Below are positions 1 to 8,435 of a DNA stretch of 43,137 nt, piece after piece. The notes beneath the pieces are model-generated. The model was given only the letters and a program-made list of their open reading frames with translations, was not told the DNA's origin and did not search any database. Made by a program: the position numbers and the translations under genes. Source of the DNA: Salinisphaera sp. (GTDB lineage Bacteria; Pseudomonadota; Gammaproteobacteria; Nevskiales; Salinisphaeraceae); contig JAQIBT010000159.1 of the NCBI GenBank assembly GCA_027858915.1, forward strand, positions 1 to 43,137, read 5' to 3'. Within the stretch, counting starts at the first letter, position 1; every line of letters starts with the position of its first letter.

Positions 1-1
1 C

Positions 2-1156
2 GTGCTGGGCTACGAGACGATCACGGCGTTCATGTACGAGGCCGGCTTCATCGGCCTGATGATCTTTGGCTGGGGCAAGATCAGCCGCGGCATGCATCTG
101 TTTGCTACGTTCAACGTGATGGTGTCGTCGACGCTATCGGCGTTCTGGATCATGGATGCCAATTCCTGGATGCAGACGCCCACCGGCGTGAAGTTTAAAG
201 ACGGGATCTTCCATGTCACCAATTGGGGCGCGGCGATCTTCAATCCCAACTTTATCACCGGCTTTCCGCATATGTGGATTGCCGCCCTCGAGCTGGCGGT
301 GTTCTTTGTAACGGGCGTATCGGCCTGGTTCATTCTCAAGGGCCGGCACGTGTCACTGTTCCAGCGCTCGTTGACGTATGCGCTGCTGGCGGCCGTGGTC
401 GTGGCGCCGCTGCAGATCTATATCGGTGACGAACTCGGTCTGACCGTCGGCGAGACGCAACCGGCGACGGTGGCGGCCATGGAAGGCCACTACCACACCT
501 ATAACGCCGACGCCAGCGTCAATACCGGTTGGAACGTGCTGGCATGGCCCAACGATGCCAAGGGCAAGAATGATTGGGCGATCAGGATCCCGCACGCGCT
601 CAGTATGATCGAGACGCGCACCTGGAGCGGCAAGGTCACCGGGCTGGATCAGTTCAAGCCCGAAAACAGGCCGCCGGTCTGGGTGCCGTTCTATTCGTTT
701 CGCGTGATGATCGCGATCGGTGGCTTTCTGTTCCTTACGGCGCTGTGGGGCGTCTGGCTGATGTGGCGTGGCCGGCTGTCAACCGCAGCGGTATCAGAGA
801 ACCGATGGTTCCTGCGCCTGCTCGTGTTCAGTGCCTTCCTACCGTATCTGGCGATCTGGACCGGCTGGTGGACGCGCGAAGTCGGTCGCCAGCCCTGGCT
901 GGTCAACGGCATGATGCGGGTCTCCGAAGGCGTGAGCAAGATGACGATTCTTGAAGCCAGCGTGTGGCTGGGCGGTTTCATGGTCTTTGAACTGTTCGTG
1001 TGGTATTTCACCTGGTATTTCCTGGCCAAGACAATGCGCGACGGGCCCGATATGGACAGTCCAGTGGAATACGGTGGCAGCCAGCATCTGGGGCAACTCG
1101 AGACCCCGGCGCGCGACGATGATGCGCTCGAACCCGCATACGTACGAAATAACTGA
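2..1156 (+). CDS. cydA: Cytochrome bd-type quinol oxidase subunit I, CIO-like (5' partial)
   Basis: This is the haem-bearing subunit of the inner-membrane cytochrome bd quinol oxidase, which reduces O2 with quinol without pumping protons. The reading frame is open at the window edge and starts inside the protein; by comparison with E. coli CydA roughly 80-90 N-terminal residues are missing. Visible are the haem b558 ligands (His in GFPHMW near residue 90 of the fragment, Met in FRVM near 236), the GDELG motif and the GRQPW motif near 295. The Q-loop between GLDQF and the FRVM helix is very short (about 15 residues), the mark of the cyanide-insensitive (CIO) subgroup. The gene ends 28 bases before cydB and heads the cydAB-ORF-cydDC cluster. 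Its promoter lies outside the window. Confidence 0.95.
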   Translation: MLGYETITAFMYEAGFIGLMIFGWGKISRGMHLFATFNVMVSSTLSAFWIMDANSWMQTPTGVKFKDGIFHVTNWGAAIFNPNFITGFPHMWIAALELAVFFVTGVSAWFILKGRHVSLFQRSLTYALLAAVVVAPLQIYIGDELGLTVGETQPATVAAMEGHYHTYNADASVNTGWNVLAWPNDAKGKNDWAIRIPHALSMIETRTWSGKVTGLDQFKPENRPPVWVPFYSFRVMIAIGGFLFLTALWGVWLMWRGRLSTAAVSENRWFLRLLVFSAFLPYLAIWTGWWTREVGRQPWLVNGMMRVSEGVSKMTILEASVWLGGFMVFELFVWYFTWYFLAKTMRDGPDMDSPVEYGGSQHLGQLETPARDDDALEPAYVRNN

Positions 1157-1184
1157 TCAGAGGTTCCTTGAGGAGACCGCCAAT

Positions 1185-2240
1185 ATGAACACAACCGCTG
1201 ATCCGAACAATCTTTTACAGGTCCAGCATTTCCTGATCTATGCCTGGTGGCTGGCGCTGGGTCTGGCTTTTCTGCTCTACATCGTGCTGGATGGCGCCGA
1301 CCTGGGCGCCGGCATCTTCTCGCTGTTTCTGCCGGACGAACAGGAGCGTGGCGCGGTCATGGCTGCGATGGCCGGCACCTGGGATGCGAATGAGACCTGG
1401 CTGGTGGTCGCCGGCGGCGTCTTGTTCGGTACCTTCCCATTCGTATACGGCTCGGCCTTTCACTATCTGATGCTGCCGCTGATGATTGTGCTCTGGAGCG
1501 TCATGATGCGGGCCGTAGCGCTGGAGTTCCGCCATCATGCAGTGCGTAGTCAGTGGCTCTGGGATGGCTTGTTCGGCATTGGCAGCCTGTTTACGGTGTT
1601 CTTCGCGGGGATGGCCATGGGCGCAATACTCAAGGGCTTCCCGCTGACCCAAGGGCAGGTGCCGACCTATCCCGGCGGGCTGCTGCGCTTCATCAGTCCG
1701 TTCAGCGTCTGGACTGGGATCGGCGCGGTTATTGCCGCCTCGCTCGCAGGCTGCATGTTCATCAGGGCGCGCTTCAAACCGGATGAAGACATTCGCAGAC
1801 GCGCGCTTCGCTGGGGCAATGTGCATTTTTTCCTGGCGCTCGCAGCGGTTGTCATCACGGTCGTCTGGACTATCCTGGTTTTTCCATGGGCGGCCAACAA
1901 ATGGCTGGGTTCCTACTTCTGGATCTGGCTGATTGTGGCGGCCGTGATCGTTTTCGCCGTCGTTCAGATGCGGCGCGCATCGCACAACGAGCGCGATGTG
2001 ACGGCCATTCTCTGGCTCAATATAGCGATTGCGCTGATGTGGTTCAGCATGATGGCCACTATGTTCCCCTGGATCGTGCCCAACACCTGGACCATCTTTT
2101 CCGGCGCCAGCCCGTCGGTTTCCCTGGTCACGTTCACCTTGGCCATGGGCAGTTTCCTACCGGTAATGATCGCGTACAACTTCTATCAGGCATGGGTGTT
2201 CCGGGCGCGAATCAGTAAGCTGACGTCCTACGGCGACTAG
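1185..2240 (+). CDS. cydB: Cytochrome bd-type quinol oxidase subunit II
   Basis: This is the second, haem-free membrane subunit of cytochrome bd oxidase. The 351-residue product has the family features: an early LDGADLGAGIF helix, the GTWDANETWLV motif, FGTFPFVYG, a conserved Arg-rich loop (RAVALEFRHH), and a C-terminal series of hydrophobic helices ending with YNFYQAWVF. About eight to nine membrane segments are apparent. I chose ATG 1185 because it follows a good Shine-Dalgarno (TTGAGGAGACC) and gives the expected N-terminus; the frame stays open further upstream but only as an overlap with cydA. The stop codon overlaps the GTG of the next small ORF (TAGTG), suggesting coupled translation. 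Confidence 0.96.
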   Translation: MNTTADPNNLLQVQHFLIYAWWLALGLAFLLYIVLDGADLGAGIFSLFLPDEQERGAVMAAMAGTWDANETWLVVAGGVLFGTFPFVYGSAFHYLMLPLMIVLWSVMMRAVALEFRHHAVRSQWLWDGLFGIGSLFTVFFAGMAMGAILKGFPLTQGQVPTYPGGLLRFISPFSVWTGIGAVIAASLAGCMFIRARFKPDEDIRRRALRWGNVHFFLALAAVVITVVWTILVFPWAANKWLGSYFWIWLIVAAVIVFAVVQMRRASHNERDVTAILWLNIAIALMWFSMMATMFPWIVPNTWTIFSGASPSVSLVTFTLAMGSFLPVMIAYNFYQAWVFRARISKLTSYGD

Positions 2241-2245
2241 TGTTC

Positions 2246-2488
2246 ATGTCCTCGCAAGCGCGCATTCAGAACCTTCCGCTGAGCTTCAGGGCGCTGTGGA
2301 ACATGCGGCTGCCAGCACTGATCGTCTGTGCGCCGGTGGCCGGTCTCTGCCTGCTGGATCTTTTCTACGGATTGCCGAGCAAACTCTGGCTGCTGGCAGG
2401 CGGATTCTTTGTCTTCAGCCTGGTGCTTCTGGGCACCCTGGTTCGGGGCGAGGCACGGCGTCTTCGACAAACCGCCGACCATCGCTGA
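2246..2488 (+). CDS. Small two-helix membrane protein between cydB and cydD
   Basis: An 80-residue ORF sits directly after cydB. Two hydrophobic stretches (about residues 24-43, LPALIVCAPVAGLCLLDLFY, and 48-67) predict a hairpin in the membrane with a basic C-terminal tail (RGEARRLRQ). A GTG at 2240 overlaps the cydB stop and would add two residues; ATG 2246 is equally possible, and neither has a strong Shine-Dalgarno. It is much longer than CydX (about 37 residues) and I see no clear match to YbgE. Position and coupling suggest an accessory of the bd oxidase or its assembly, but that is inference. I do not recognise the family. Confidence 0.6.
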   Translation: MSSQARIQNLPLSFRALWNMRLPALIVCAPVAGLCLLDLFYGLPSKLWLLAGGFFVFSLVLLGTLVRGEARRLRQTADHR

Positions 2489-2548
2489 TTTGCGCTACGC
2501 TTACTGGTACCGGCGCGCCCTGTCGATCGCGACCGGGAAAGGTTGACG

Positions 2549-4321
2549 ATGGCTCGCCGTTCGGGGCCAATGCCCCGGTCCACGGGCAAGGCACTGGGTG
2601 TCTGGCTGCAGAGCCAGGCCACCCGGGTACGCGCCCCGCTCACGGCTGCTGTCGGCGTGGGGGCGGTTGATGGGCTGCTGATCATCGGCCAGGCCGGGTT
2701 GCTGGCGCTGATCATCAACGCCGTGGCCATTGAAGGCCACGGCCTGCGGACCGTATGGCCTTGGCTGTGGTGGCTGCTCGGCGTATTTGCTGCACGCGCG
2801 ATTGCGGCAGCACTGATCGAGACCACGGCGTTCGAGGCCGCCGCCCGCGTCAAGCTGGCCATCCGCACCGAGCTCTATGCGCATATCCAGGCGCTGGGGC
2901 CAGGCTGGGCCCGCGGCCAGCGCAGCGGCGATCTGACCAATACGCTGGTCGACGGCGTCGAAGCACTGGAAAAATACTATGCGGCTTATCTGCCGCAGAT
3001 GCGCCTGGCCCTGTTCGTGCCCATTGCGATTCTGATCGTGGTCGCGCCTACGGACTGGGTATCCGGGCTGATCATGCTCATCACGGCCCCCTTGATACCG
3101 TTGTTCATGATCATCATCGGCAAGGGCGCCGAACAGCTCAATCAGCGCCAGTGGCGGCGTCTTGCCCGTATGAGCGCGCATTTCTTCGATGCCATTGAAG
3201 GCCTGACTACGCTCAAGCTGTTCAACGCCAGTCGGCGCGAAGCCGAGGTGGTGGCCCACATGGCCGACGATTATCGGACCAGCACGATGGCCGTACTGCG
3301 CGTGGCGTTTCTGTCGTCGCTGATCCTGGAGTTTCTGGCGTCCCTGAGCATCGCGATGATCGCCGTGTATATCGGCTTTCGGCTGTACGACGGCGAGATG
3401 CTGTTTCTGCCCGGCCTGTTCGTGCTGCTGCTCGCGCCGGAGTTCTACAAACCACTGCGCAATATGGGCACCCAGTATCACGCGCGCATGGAGGCGATCG
3501 GGGCCGCCGAGCAGATCGTGGACATCTTTAATACGCGCGCAGCCGAGAACAAACCGGAAGGCAGTGCGGTACTGGACAACACAAAGCCTCTCGAAGTGGT
3601 GTTCGAGGACGTGGGTTTTGCCTACCACATCGATCAGCCAGTGCTCGAGCACATCAATTTCACGCTCGAACACGGGCAGCGTATCGCGCTGGTAGGCGCC
3701 AGCGGCGCCGGCAAGACCACGCTCAGCCAGTTGCTGCTGGGCTTTATCAGCCCGAGCCGGGGCTTAATCCGCGTCAACGGCGTCGACCTGCGCGAGGTGG
3801 CCAATACGGTCTGGTTGGAGAAAGTGGCCTGGCTGCCGCAGCGTCCGACGCTGTTTCACGGCAGCGTACTGGACAATATTCGCCTGGGCACGCCAGACGC
3901 TGATATCGCGGCTGTTCGCCAAGCCGCTACCCTGGCCAACGCGGCCACATTCATCGACGCCCTGACCGCCGGTTACGACACCCCGCTCGGCGATCGCGGC
4001 CAGGGCCTGTCCGGCGGCGAGATCCAACGCATCGCGCTGGCGCGTGCGTTCCTGAAAGATGCAGAACTGGTCGTGCTGGATGAAGCCAGTGCCAGCCTGG
4101 ATCCCGATGCCGAACGCCTGATCACCGAATCCATCGAACGGCTGGCCCGTGATCGCGCCATGCTGGTGATTGCTCATCGACTGGATACGGTCCGTCGGGC
4201 AGACCGTATCCTGGTGCTCGATCAAGGCCGCATCGTCGAACAAGGCGATCACGAGACGTTGCTCGCCGCGGGCGGCCGATATGCCGACATGCTGGGGCTT
4301 TATCGCAGCACGCCGACATGA
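2549..4321 (+). CDS. cydD: Thiol reductant ABC exporter subunit CydD
   Basis: CydD is half of the heterodimeric CydDC ABC transporter, which exports cysteine and glutathione to the periplasm and is required for cytochrome bd assembly. The 590-residue product has an N-terminal six-helix ABC membrane domain (about residues 20-320) and a C-terminal ATPase domain with Walker A GASGAGKTT (about 382-390), signature LSGGEIQRIALARAF (about 488) and Walker B VVLDEASASLD (about 510). ATG 2549 follows GGGAAAGG; an in-frame TTG at 2543 is less likely. The stop overlaps the cydC start as ATGA, so the two halves are translationally coupled. Confidence 0.95.
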   Translation: MARRSGPMPRSTGKALGVWLQSQATRVRAPLTAAVGVGAVDGLLIIGQAGLLALIINAVAIEGHGLRTVWPWLWWLLGVFAARAIAAALIETTAFEAAARVKLAIRTELYAHIQALGPGWARGQRSGDLTNTLVDGVEALEKYYAAYLPQMRLALFVPIAILIVVAPTDWVSGLIMLITAPLIPLFMIIIGKGAEQLNQRQWRRLARMSAHFFDAIEGLTTLKLFNASRREAEVVAHMADDYRTSTMAVLRVAFLSSLILEFLASLSIAMIAVYIGFRLYDGEMLFLPGLFVLLLAPEFYKPLRNMGTQYHARMEAIGAAEQIVDIFNTRAAENKPEGSAVLDNTKPLEVVFEDVGFAYHIDQPVLEHINFTLEHGQRIALVGASGAGKTTLSQLLLGFISPSRGLIRVNGVDLREVANTVWLEKVAWLPQRPTLFHGSVLDNIRLGTPDADIAAVRQAATLANAATFIDALTAGYDTPLGDRGQGLSGGEIQRIALARAFLKDAELVVLDEASASLDPDAERLITESIERLARDRAMLVIAHRLDTVRRADRILVLDQGRIVEQGDHETLLAAGGRYADMLGLYRSTPT

Positions 4322-6042
4322 AAGAGCTGCTTCGCCTGCTGCAGTTGTTCCGCCCGTATTGGCGCGCAATGCTCGCCGGCATTGGCCTGTCGGCAGCCGT
4401 GGTGCTGACCAACGTTGCATTGCTGGCGGTCTCGGGCTGGTTCATTACTGCCATGGCGCTGGCCGGCTTGGGCATGGGAACCATCAACTATTTCACGCCG
4501 GCCGCCGGAATCCGAGCGCTGGCGATCATACGGGCCGTCGGGCGCTACGGCGAACGGCTGGTGACGCACGACGCCACGCTGCACGGGCTGGCCGAGCTGC
4601 GTGGTTGGTTTTACCAGCATCTGGAACCGCTGGCCCCGGCGCGCTTGCAGTTCTATCGCGGCGGCGATCTGCTCAGCCGTATACGGGCCGATATCGATAC
4701 GCTCGACAACTTCTATCTGCGCGTACTCGCACCGAGCGTAGCCGCCGCATTCAGCGTCCTGCTGATGACCGCTTTCATAACGCTTTACAGCGGGCCCGTG
4801 GCGCTGATCAACCTGGCCGGTCTGCTGGCTGCCGGTCTGGTGCTGCCGTTGTGGGCCCAGTGGCTGGGCAACGCCCCCGGCGAGCGCGCGGTCAGCCGGC
4901 GTGCCGATCTGCGCGCTGCGGTTGCCGACAGCGTGCGCGGGCTCGGCGAACTCGAGGTCTACCAGGCCAGCGCGCGCCAGGCCGCCACCATCGACCGGCT
5001 CGGCGCCGAACTGATTGCGCCGCAGCGCCAACAGGCCCGGATTGATGGCCTGTCCTCGGCCCTGTCGGGGCTCGCCAGTCGGCTGACGCTGTGGCTGGCA
5101 CTGCTGGTCGTCATTCCGCTCGTGGCCAGCCAACAACTTGGCGGCGCCGATCTGGCGATGATCGCGTTCTTCGTACTGGCGGGCTTCGAAGGCGTAGCCG
5201 CCCTGCCGCTGGCCTTCCAGTCGCTGGGCGAAACCTTCGCCGCGGCCCGACGGATTTTCGAGATCGTCGACGCCGAACCGATGGTGACCGACCCGTCACA
5301 TGAAGCCGATTTACCGGCCAAATTCGATATCGAATTCAAACAACTGCGCATGCGCTATGCACCAGACGGCGGTTGGGCGCTGGACGGCATCGATCTGAAG
5401 GTTGCGGCAGGCGCACGCGTTGCCATCGTCGGGCCGACCGGTTCTGGAAAAACCAGTCTGTTCAACGTGCTGCTGCGGTTCTGGGGATATCAGGAAGGCA
5501 GCCTCGACCTCGGCGGTCAGCCACTGACCGGTTTTTCCGGCGAGACTGTCCGTAGCTGGTGTGCGGTCGTCGCTCAGCAGACCCATCTGTTCAATGCCAG
5601 CGTGCGCGACAATCTACTGCTGGCCTGCCCCGACGCCAGTCAGGATGCCCTCATCGCGGCACTCCGCCAGGCCTGTGTCTACGATGAAATCGCTGCGCTG
5701 CCGCAAGGCCTGGATACGCTGGTTGGCGAAATCGGCGCGCGCCTGTCGGGCGGCCAGGCACGCCGGGTCGCCATCGCCCGTGCCCTGCTCAAGGACGCAC
5801 CGATCCTGCTGCTGGACGAGCCGACCGAGGGCCTGGATGTGACCTCCGAGCAGGCGGTGCTGCAGGCATTGGAAGCCCTGATGATCGGACGCACGACGCT
5901 GCTGGTCACGCACCGACCGCAAGCGCTGCGTTATGTGGATCACGTCGTGGTTTTGGGTCGCGGGCGTGTGCTCGAACAAGGCAAGCCTGCCGCGCTGTTG
6001 CAGGGCGGCCAGTATCTGCCGTCGTATGCCAGCATCAATTGA
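4318..6042 (+). CDS. cydC: Thiol reductant ABC exporter subunit CydC
   Basis: CydC is the second half of the CydDC exporter. Its 574 residues comprise a transmembrane domain (about 1-310) and a nucleotide-binding domain with Walker A GPTGSGKTS (about 373), signature LSGGQARRVAIARALL (about 476), Walker B ILLLDEPTEGLD (about 497) and a switch His in LVTHRPQ. The start codon overlaps the cydD stop. It closes the cyd cluster; the next gene lies 152 bases on and appears to have its own promoter. Pairing on the same strand with a CIO-like cydAB makes joint expression of oxidase and assembly factor likely. Confidence 0.95.
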   Translation: MKELLRLLQLFRPYWRAMLAGIGLSAAVVLTNVALLAVSGWFITAMALAGLGMGTINYFTPAAGIRALAIIRAVGRYGERLVTHDATLHGLAELRGWFYQHLEPLAPARLQFYRGGDLLSRIRADIDTLDNFYLRVLAPSVAAAFSVLLMTAFITLYSGPVALINLAGLLAAGLVLPLWAQWLGNAPGERAVSRRADLRAAVADSVRGLGELEVYQASARQAATIDRLGAELIAPQRQQARIDGLSSALSGLASRLTLWLALLVVIPLVASQQLGGADLAMIAFFVLAGFEGVAALPLAFQSLGETFAAARRIFEIVDAEPMVTDPSHEADLPAKFDIEFKQLRMRYAPDGGWALDGIDLKVAAGARVAIVGPTGSGKTSLFNVLLRFWGYQEGSLDLGGQPLTGFSGETVRSWCAVVAQQTHLFNASVRDNLLLACPDASQDALIAALRQACVYDEIAALPQGLDTLVGEIGARLSGGQARRVAIARALLKDAPILLLDEPTEGLDVTSEQAVLQALEALMIGRTTLLVTHRPQALRYVDHVVVLGRGRVLEQGKPAALLQGGQYLPSYASIN

Positions 6043-6056
6043 ACTTCCGCCGATTA

Positions 6057-6090
6057 TTGATGTCATTTACACAGGCTTGGGCCGTATAAT
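6057..6090 (+). promoter_or_regulatory. Probable sigma-70 promoter of the CBS-domain gene
   Basis: A perfect TATAAT lies at 6085-6090. A weak -35 candidate, TGTCAT at 6061-6066, is 18 bases upstream. The site is about 105 bases before the CBS-domain gene, leaving a leader without other features. The -10 match is strong, the -35 poor. Confidence 0.4.
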
Positions 6091-6194
6091 GACTTAAGCA
6101 TGGTTCCTGCCCGCTGCCAGATAAACGGACCCGAGCTGACGAAAAACCGGGCGACGCAGATCCCGCCATTTTCGATTTTATTTCGAGGATCCTA

Positions 6195-6785
6195 ATGACC
6201 AACTCTCACGCTTTATCCACCTACCCGCTGGGGCCAGGCGTCGTGCTTGCCAAGGCGGCTGCCTATGTACATACCTCGGTGACGCATAGTTCGCCGGCGT
6301 TCGAAGTGATGACCGACTTCGCCAAGGTCAGGGCTGCCACCATCAGCCCGTTGATGTCACTGGCGCAGGCCGAACAATCGATGATCTATCAGGGTGTACG
6401 ACTGCTGTTCGTGATTGACAATGCAGCGACGATCGTCGGCCTGATCACCACCACCGATATGGCCGGGCCCAAGCCGATACAGATCGTGCACGACAGCCAT
6501 CTTCACTATGACCAGCTGACGGTGGCCGACGTAATGACCGGTCTGGACATGCTTAACGCCATCGAGCTGGAGCGGATCGAACGCGCCACCGTCGGCGACG
6601 CCATCGCTACCCTGAAAACTTTCGGACGCAATCATCTGCTGGTGGTCGAAGGCGCGACCGGCGAGACACCGCGACGGGCTCGCGGGCTGATTTCACGTTC
6701 GCAGATCGAACTCCAGCTCGGCGAGCTAATTGACATCACACCCGTCGCCCGCAGTTTCTCAGAGATCGAAAAAGCGCTGCTGTGA
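6195..6785 (+). CDS. CBS-domain protein
   Basis: The 196-residue soluble protein contains a pair of CBS motifs (about residues 45-100 and 112-185). Recognisable elements are the MSLAQAEQSMIYQGVRLLFV turn and the GLITTTDMAG end of the first repeat, then VADVMTG and NHLLVV with GLISRSQIE in the second. CBS pairs usually bind adenine nucleotides or SAM and act as energy or redox sensors. No catalytic domain is attached, so the partner is unknown. GAGG precedes ATG 6195 at suitable spacing. It stands alone between cydC and the convergent nnrS gene. Its placement within a respiratory block suggests, but does not show, an energy-status role. Confidence 0.85.
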   Translation: MTNSHALSTYPLGPGVVLAKAAAYVHTSVTHSSPAFEVMTDFAKVRAATISPLMSLAQAEQSMIYQGVRLLFVIDNAATIVGLITTTDMAGPKPIQIVHDSHLHYDQLTVADVMTGLDMLNAIELERIERATVGDAIATLKTFGRNHLLVVEGATGETPRRARGLISRSQIELQLGELIDITPVARSFSEIEKALL

Positions 6786-6850
6786 GTCTCGCCGGTGCCG
6801 ATGTATTTCGCCCGAGCAGAGCGTACCGCTCTATTCACACGCTCTGTGTC

Positions 6851-8071
6851 TCAACCGTCTGCTCCATCCAGCCGCGGTCGCAGATAGATCGCGCCGAAGT
6901 GGAAACTCCAGGGAATGAAGGCAGCAAGCCATAGCCCGGCAGCAAGCAACACGAAGCCCGGATAGGCATAGCCGTGCCCAGGCAGCGGGATTTCGGCAAG
7001 CACCCGCGCGACGGCGGTCAGTTGGACCAGGACAAAAGTCCATAAAACGATTCGGTCGGCAACCAACGGACGGCCGGAATGCCCCAGGCTGACGCGGGAC
7101 GCCATCGCCACCACCATGCCGGTTATAAAACCGATGCCCAGCGCGTGCATTGGCGCCAAGCCCAGATCGAAGCCGGCCCCGGTCCACTGCAACAGGCATT
7201 GGGCCGTGTACAGGCTCATCGCCACGAACAGCCAGGCAAAGCTGATATGCAACATGCCGAGCAGTGGCACCCGCAGGCTGCGTAACAGACCCCAGCGCAC
7301 ACTGTGCCAGCCCGCAAGCCCGGCCAGCGGCAAATCGGCCCACAGCGTCCAGGAAGAGCGGTCGATAAGCGCCAGCAGACAATGGGCGACGACACAGAGC
7401 AACGTGGCTGGCAGCGTCCAGTTGGGTCGAACAACCTTGTAGTCCTTGAGCACGCTCGCGCTGAAAAACGGAATCATCCGGTGGCTGACCGCCACGATCA
7501 GGGGCACAAGATAAAGCCAGACGCCGATGACGGTCGCGGCGTGGCGGAGCCCGGGCTGCGACGTCCACAGCCAGAGCGCGTGCACGACCGCCCCGGCGCA
7601 GCCTGCCGTTACGCAGGCCAGTGGAAAAAGCGCAAAGCGCTTGTCCGGGCGACGGGATCGCCACCAGACGCGCCCCAGCATCCAAAGCCCCAAGGCCCAA
7701 CCAGCGGCGAAAAGCGCACTGCCGGCGAAAGCCAGATCGCGGCCGATGAACAAGCCCAGATAATAGCCGGTAAGGCCAGTCGTCATTAATCCGGCAATCG
7801 CCGCATAGGCAGGCCGGCCCAGCGCCTCGGTCGCCAGCCAGCGAGGAAACACGGTGGTCAGGAAACCAAAGACAAAGAACGTGAACAGCCCGTAAAGCAT
7901 CAGAAAGATATGGATCGAGGTGTCGTCAACCGCTAGCGACAGAACAGGCACAGCAGGGATGAACCGGCCGGCCAGTACGACCAGCCACAGAAGGACGCTC
8001 ACGACGAGCTGAATCGCGCCAATCAGGAAAAAGAGCCGATGGGGCGCGGCCAGGACCTGTTGCAGCTTCAT
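6851..8071 (-). CDS. nnrS: NnrS family membrane protein (NO-stress related)
   Basis: NnrS proteins are haem- and copper-containing polytopic membrane proteins that protect metabolism, notably iron-sulfur enzymes, during nitric-oxide stress; the biochemical activity is not settled. The 406-residue product has about 12 hydrophobic helices, the N-terminal PHRLFFLIGA motif typical of the family, FGFLTTVFPRW, the VSHRMIPFF motif and APMHALGIGF with conserved histidines. ATG 8071 overlaps the stop of a 27-codon upstream ORF by ATGA. A Dnr/FNR box at 8267-8280 is well placed for a class II promoter, with TAATAC as a -10 candidate at about 8241-8246. The gene faces a Dnr-type regulator, a common pairing for NO-responsive genes. 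Confidence 0.92.
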   Translation of the reverse strand: MKLQQVLAAPHRLFFLIGAIQLVVSVLLWLVVLAGRFIPAVPVLSLAVDDTSIHIFLMLYGLFTFFVFGFLTTVFPRWLATEALGRPAYAAIAGLMTTGLTGYYLGLFIGRDLAFAGSALFAAGWALGLWMLGRVWWRSRRPDKRFALFPLACVTAGCAGAVVHALWLWTSQPGLRHAATVIGVWLYLVPLIVAVSHRMIPFFSASVLKDYKVVRPNWTLPATLLCVVAHCLLALIDRSSWTLWADLPLAGLAGWHSVRWGLLRSLRVPLLGMLHISFAWLFVAMSLYTAQCLLQWTGAGFDLGLAPMHALGIGFITGMVVAMASRVSLGHSGRPLVADRIVLWTFVLVQLTAVARVLAEIPLPGHGYAYPGFVLLAAGLWLAAFIPWSFHFGAIYLRPRLDGADG

Positions 8072-8151
8072 ACGACGCCGTATGAAACGGCAACAGGCCG
8101 TGGAATCATGGGCACCAATGTGTCCGGTCCTGTGTTGGCCTCTTGGTTCAT
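8068..8151 (-). CDS. Short leader ORF translationally coupled to nnrS
   Basis: A 27-codon ORF begins at ATG 8151 after a purine-rich Shine-Dalgarno (AGAGGGGAG). It ends with a TGA that shares bases with the nnrS start codon (ATGA at 8068-8071). The peptide starts MNQEANTGPD and ends PRPVAVSYGVV; it has no signal peptide or membrane segment. The strong ribosome site and exact overlap argue that it is translated and feeds ribosomes onto nnrS, which itself lacks a clear Shine-Dalgarno. No family is recognised. It could be a regulatory leader or a small accessory protein. Confidence 0.5.
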   Translation of the reverse strand: MNQEANTGPDTLVPMIPRPVAVSYGVV

Positions 8152-8224
8152 GCTCGCTCCCCTCTGGTGGTGTGCGTGAACCAGACCGTCAGGCCAGCAG
8201 ACCTCAGGCTCGCAGCGGTTCGAC

Positions 8225-8237
8225 CTTTTGATCCAAA
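8225..8237. promoter_or_regulatory. Near-palindrome TTTTGATCCAAAA upstream of nnrS
   Basis: The 13-base near-palindrome lies close to the transcription start expected for nnrS from the FNR/Dnr box 30 bases away. It may be a second, weaker operator or chance. No family assignment is possible from sequence alone. Confidence 0.25.
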
Positions 8238-8266
8238 AGCGTATTACCTGCGTGCAGGTGTTAGCC

Positions 8267-8280
8267 TTGATTCGTATCAA
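8267..8280. promoter_or_regulatory. FNR/Dnr box (TTGATTCGTATCAA) between nnrS and dnr
   Basis: This is a full match to the FNR/ANR/Dnr consensus TTGAT-N4-ATCAA. On the minus strand a TAATAC sequence lies where the -10 of a class II activated nnrS promoter should be (about 21-26 bases past the box). On the plus strand no comparable -10 is visible, so activation of nnrS is the better supported role; autoregulation of dnr remains possible. Confidence 0.8.
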
Positions 8281-8396
8281 GGTATTCGGTCAATGGACGT
8301 CGTGGGCTGGCGCGATCAGAAATCGATTCGCGCGTCCGGCGACCGGTATCTGTTGTCACATCTGGCTACCGGGCGGATTTGAAGGAAGGGTCGAGC

Positions 8397-8435
8397 ATGT
8401 TCGTCATCGTATATCGCGCGCGGGACTGCCGATGA
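8397..8435 (+). CDS. 12-codon leader ORF coupled to dnr
   Basis: ATG 8397 follows a strong Shine-Dalgarno (AAGGAAGG at 8382-8389) and encodes MFVIVYRARDCR before a TGA that overlaps the regulator start codon (ATGA at 8432-8435). The regulator start itself has no good ribosome site, so ribosomes ending here would reinitiate there. It mirrors the leader ORF on the nnrS side. The peptide is too short to classify, and translation is inferred from the ribosome site and overlap only. Confidence 0.45.
   Translation: MFVIVYRARDCR

Noticed and set aside
2501-3673. 390-codon open frame on the minus strand over cydD
   Set aside because: Antisense shadow of a clear ABC transporter gene; composition is His/Gln/Arg-rich as in other shadows.
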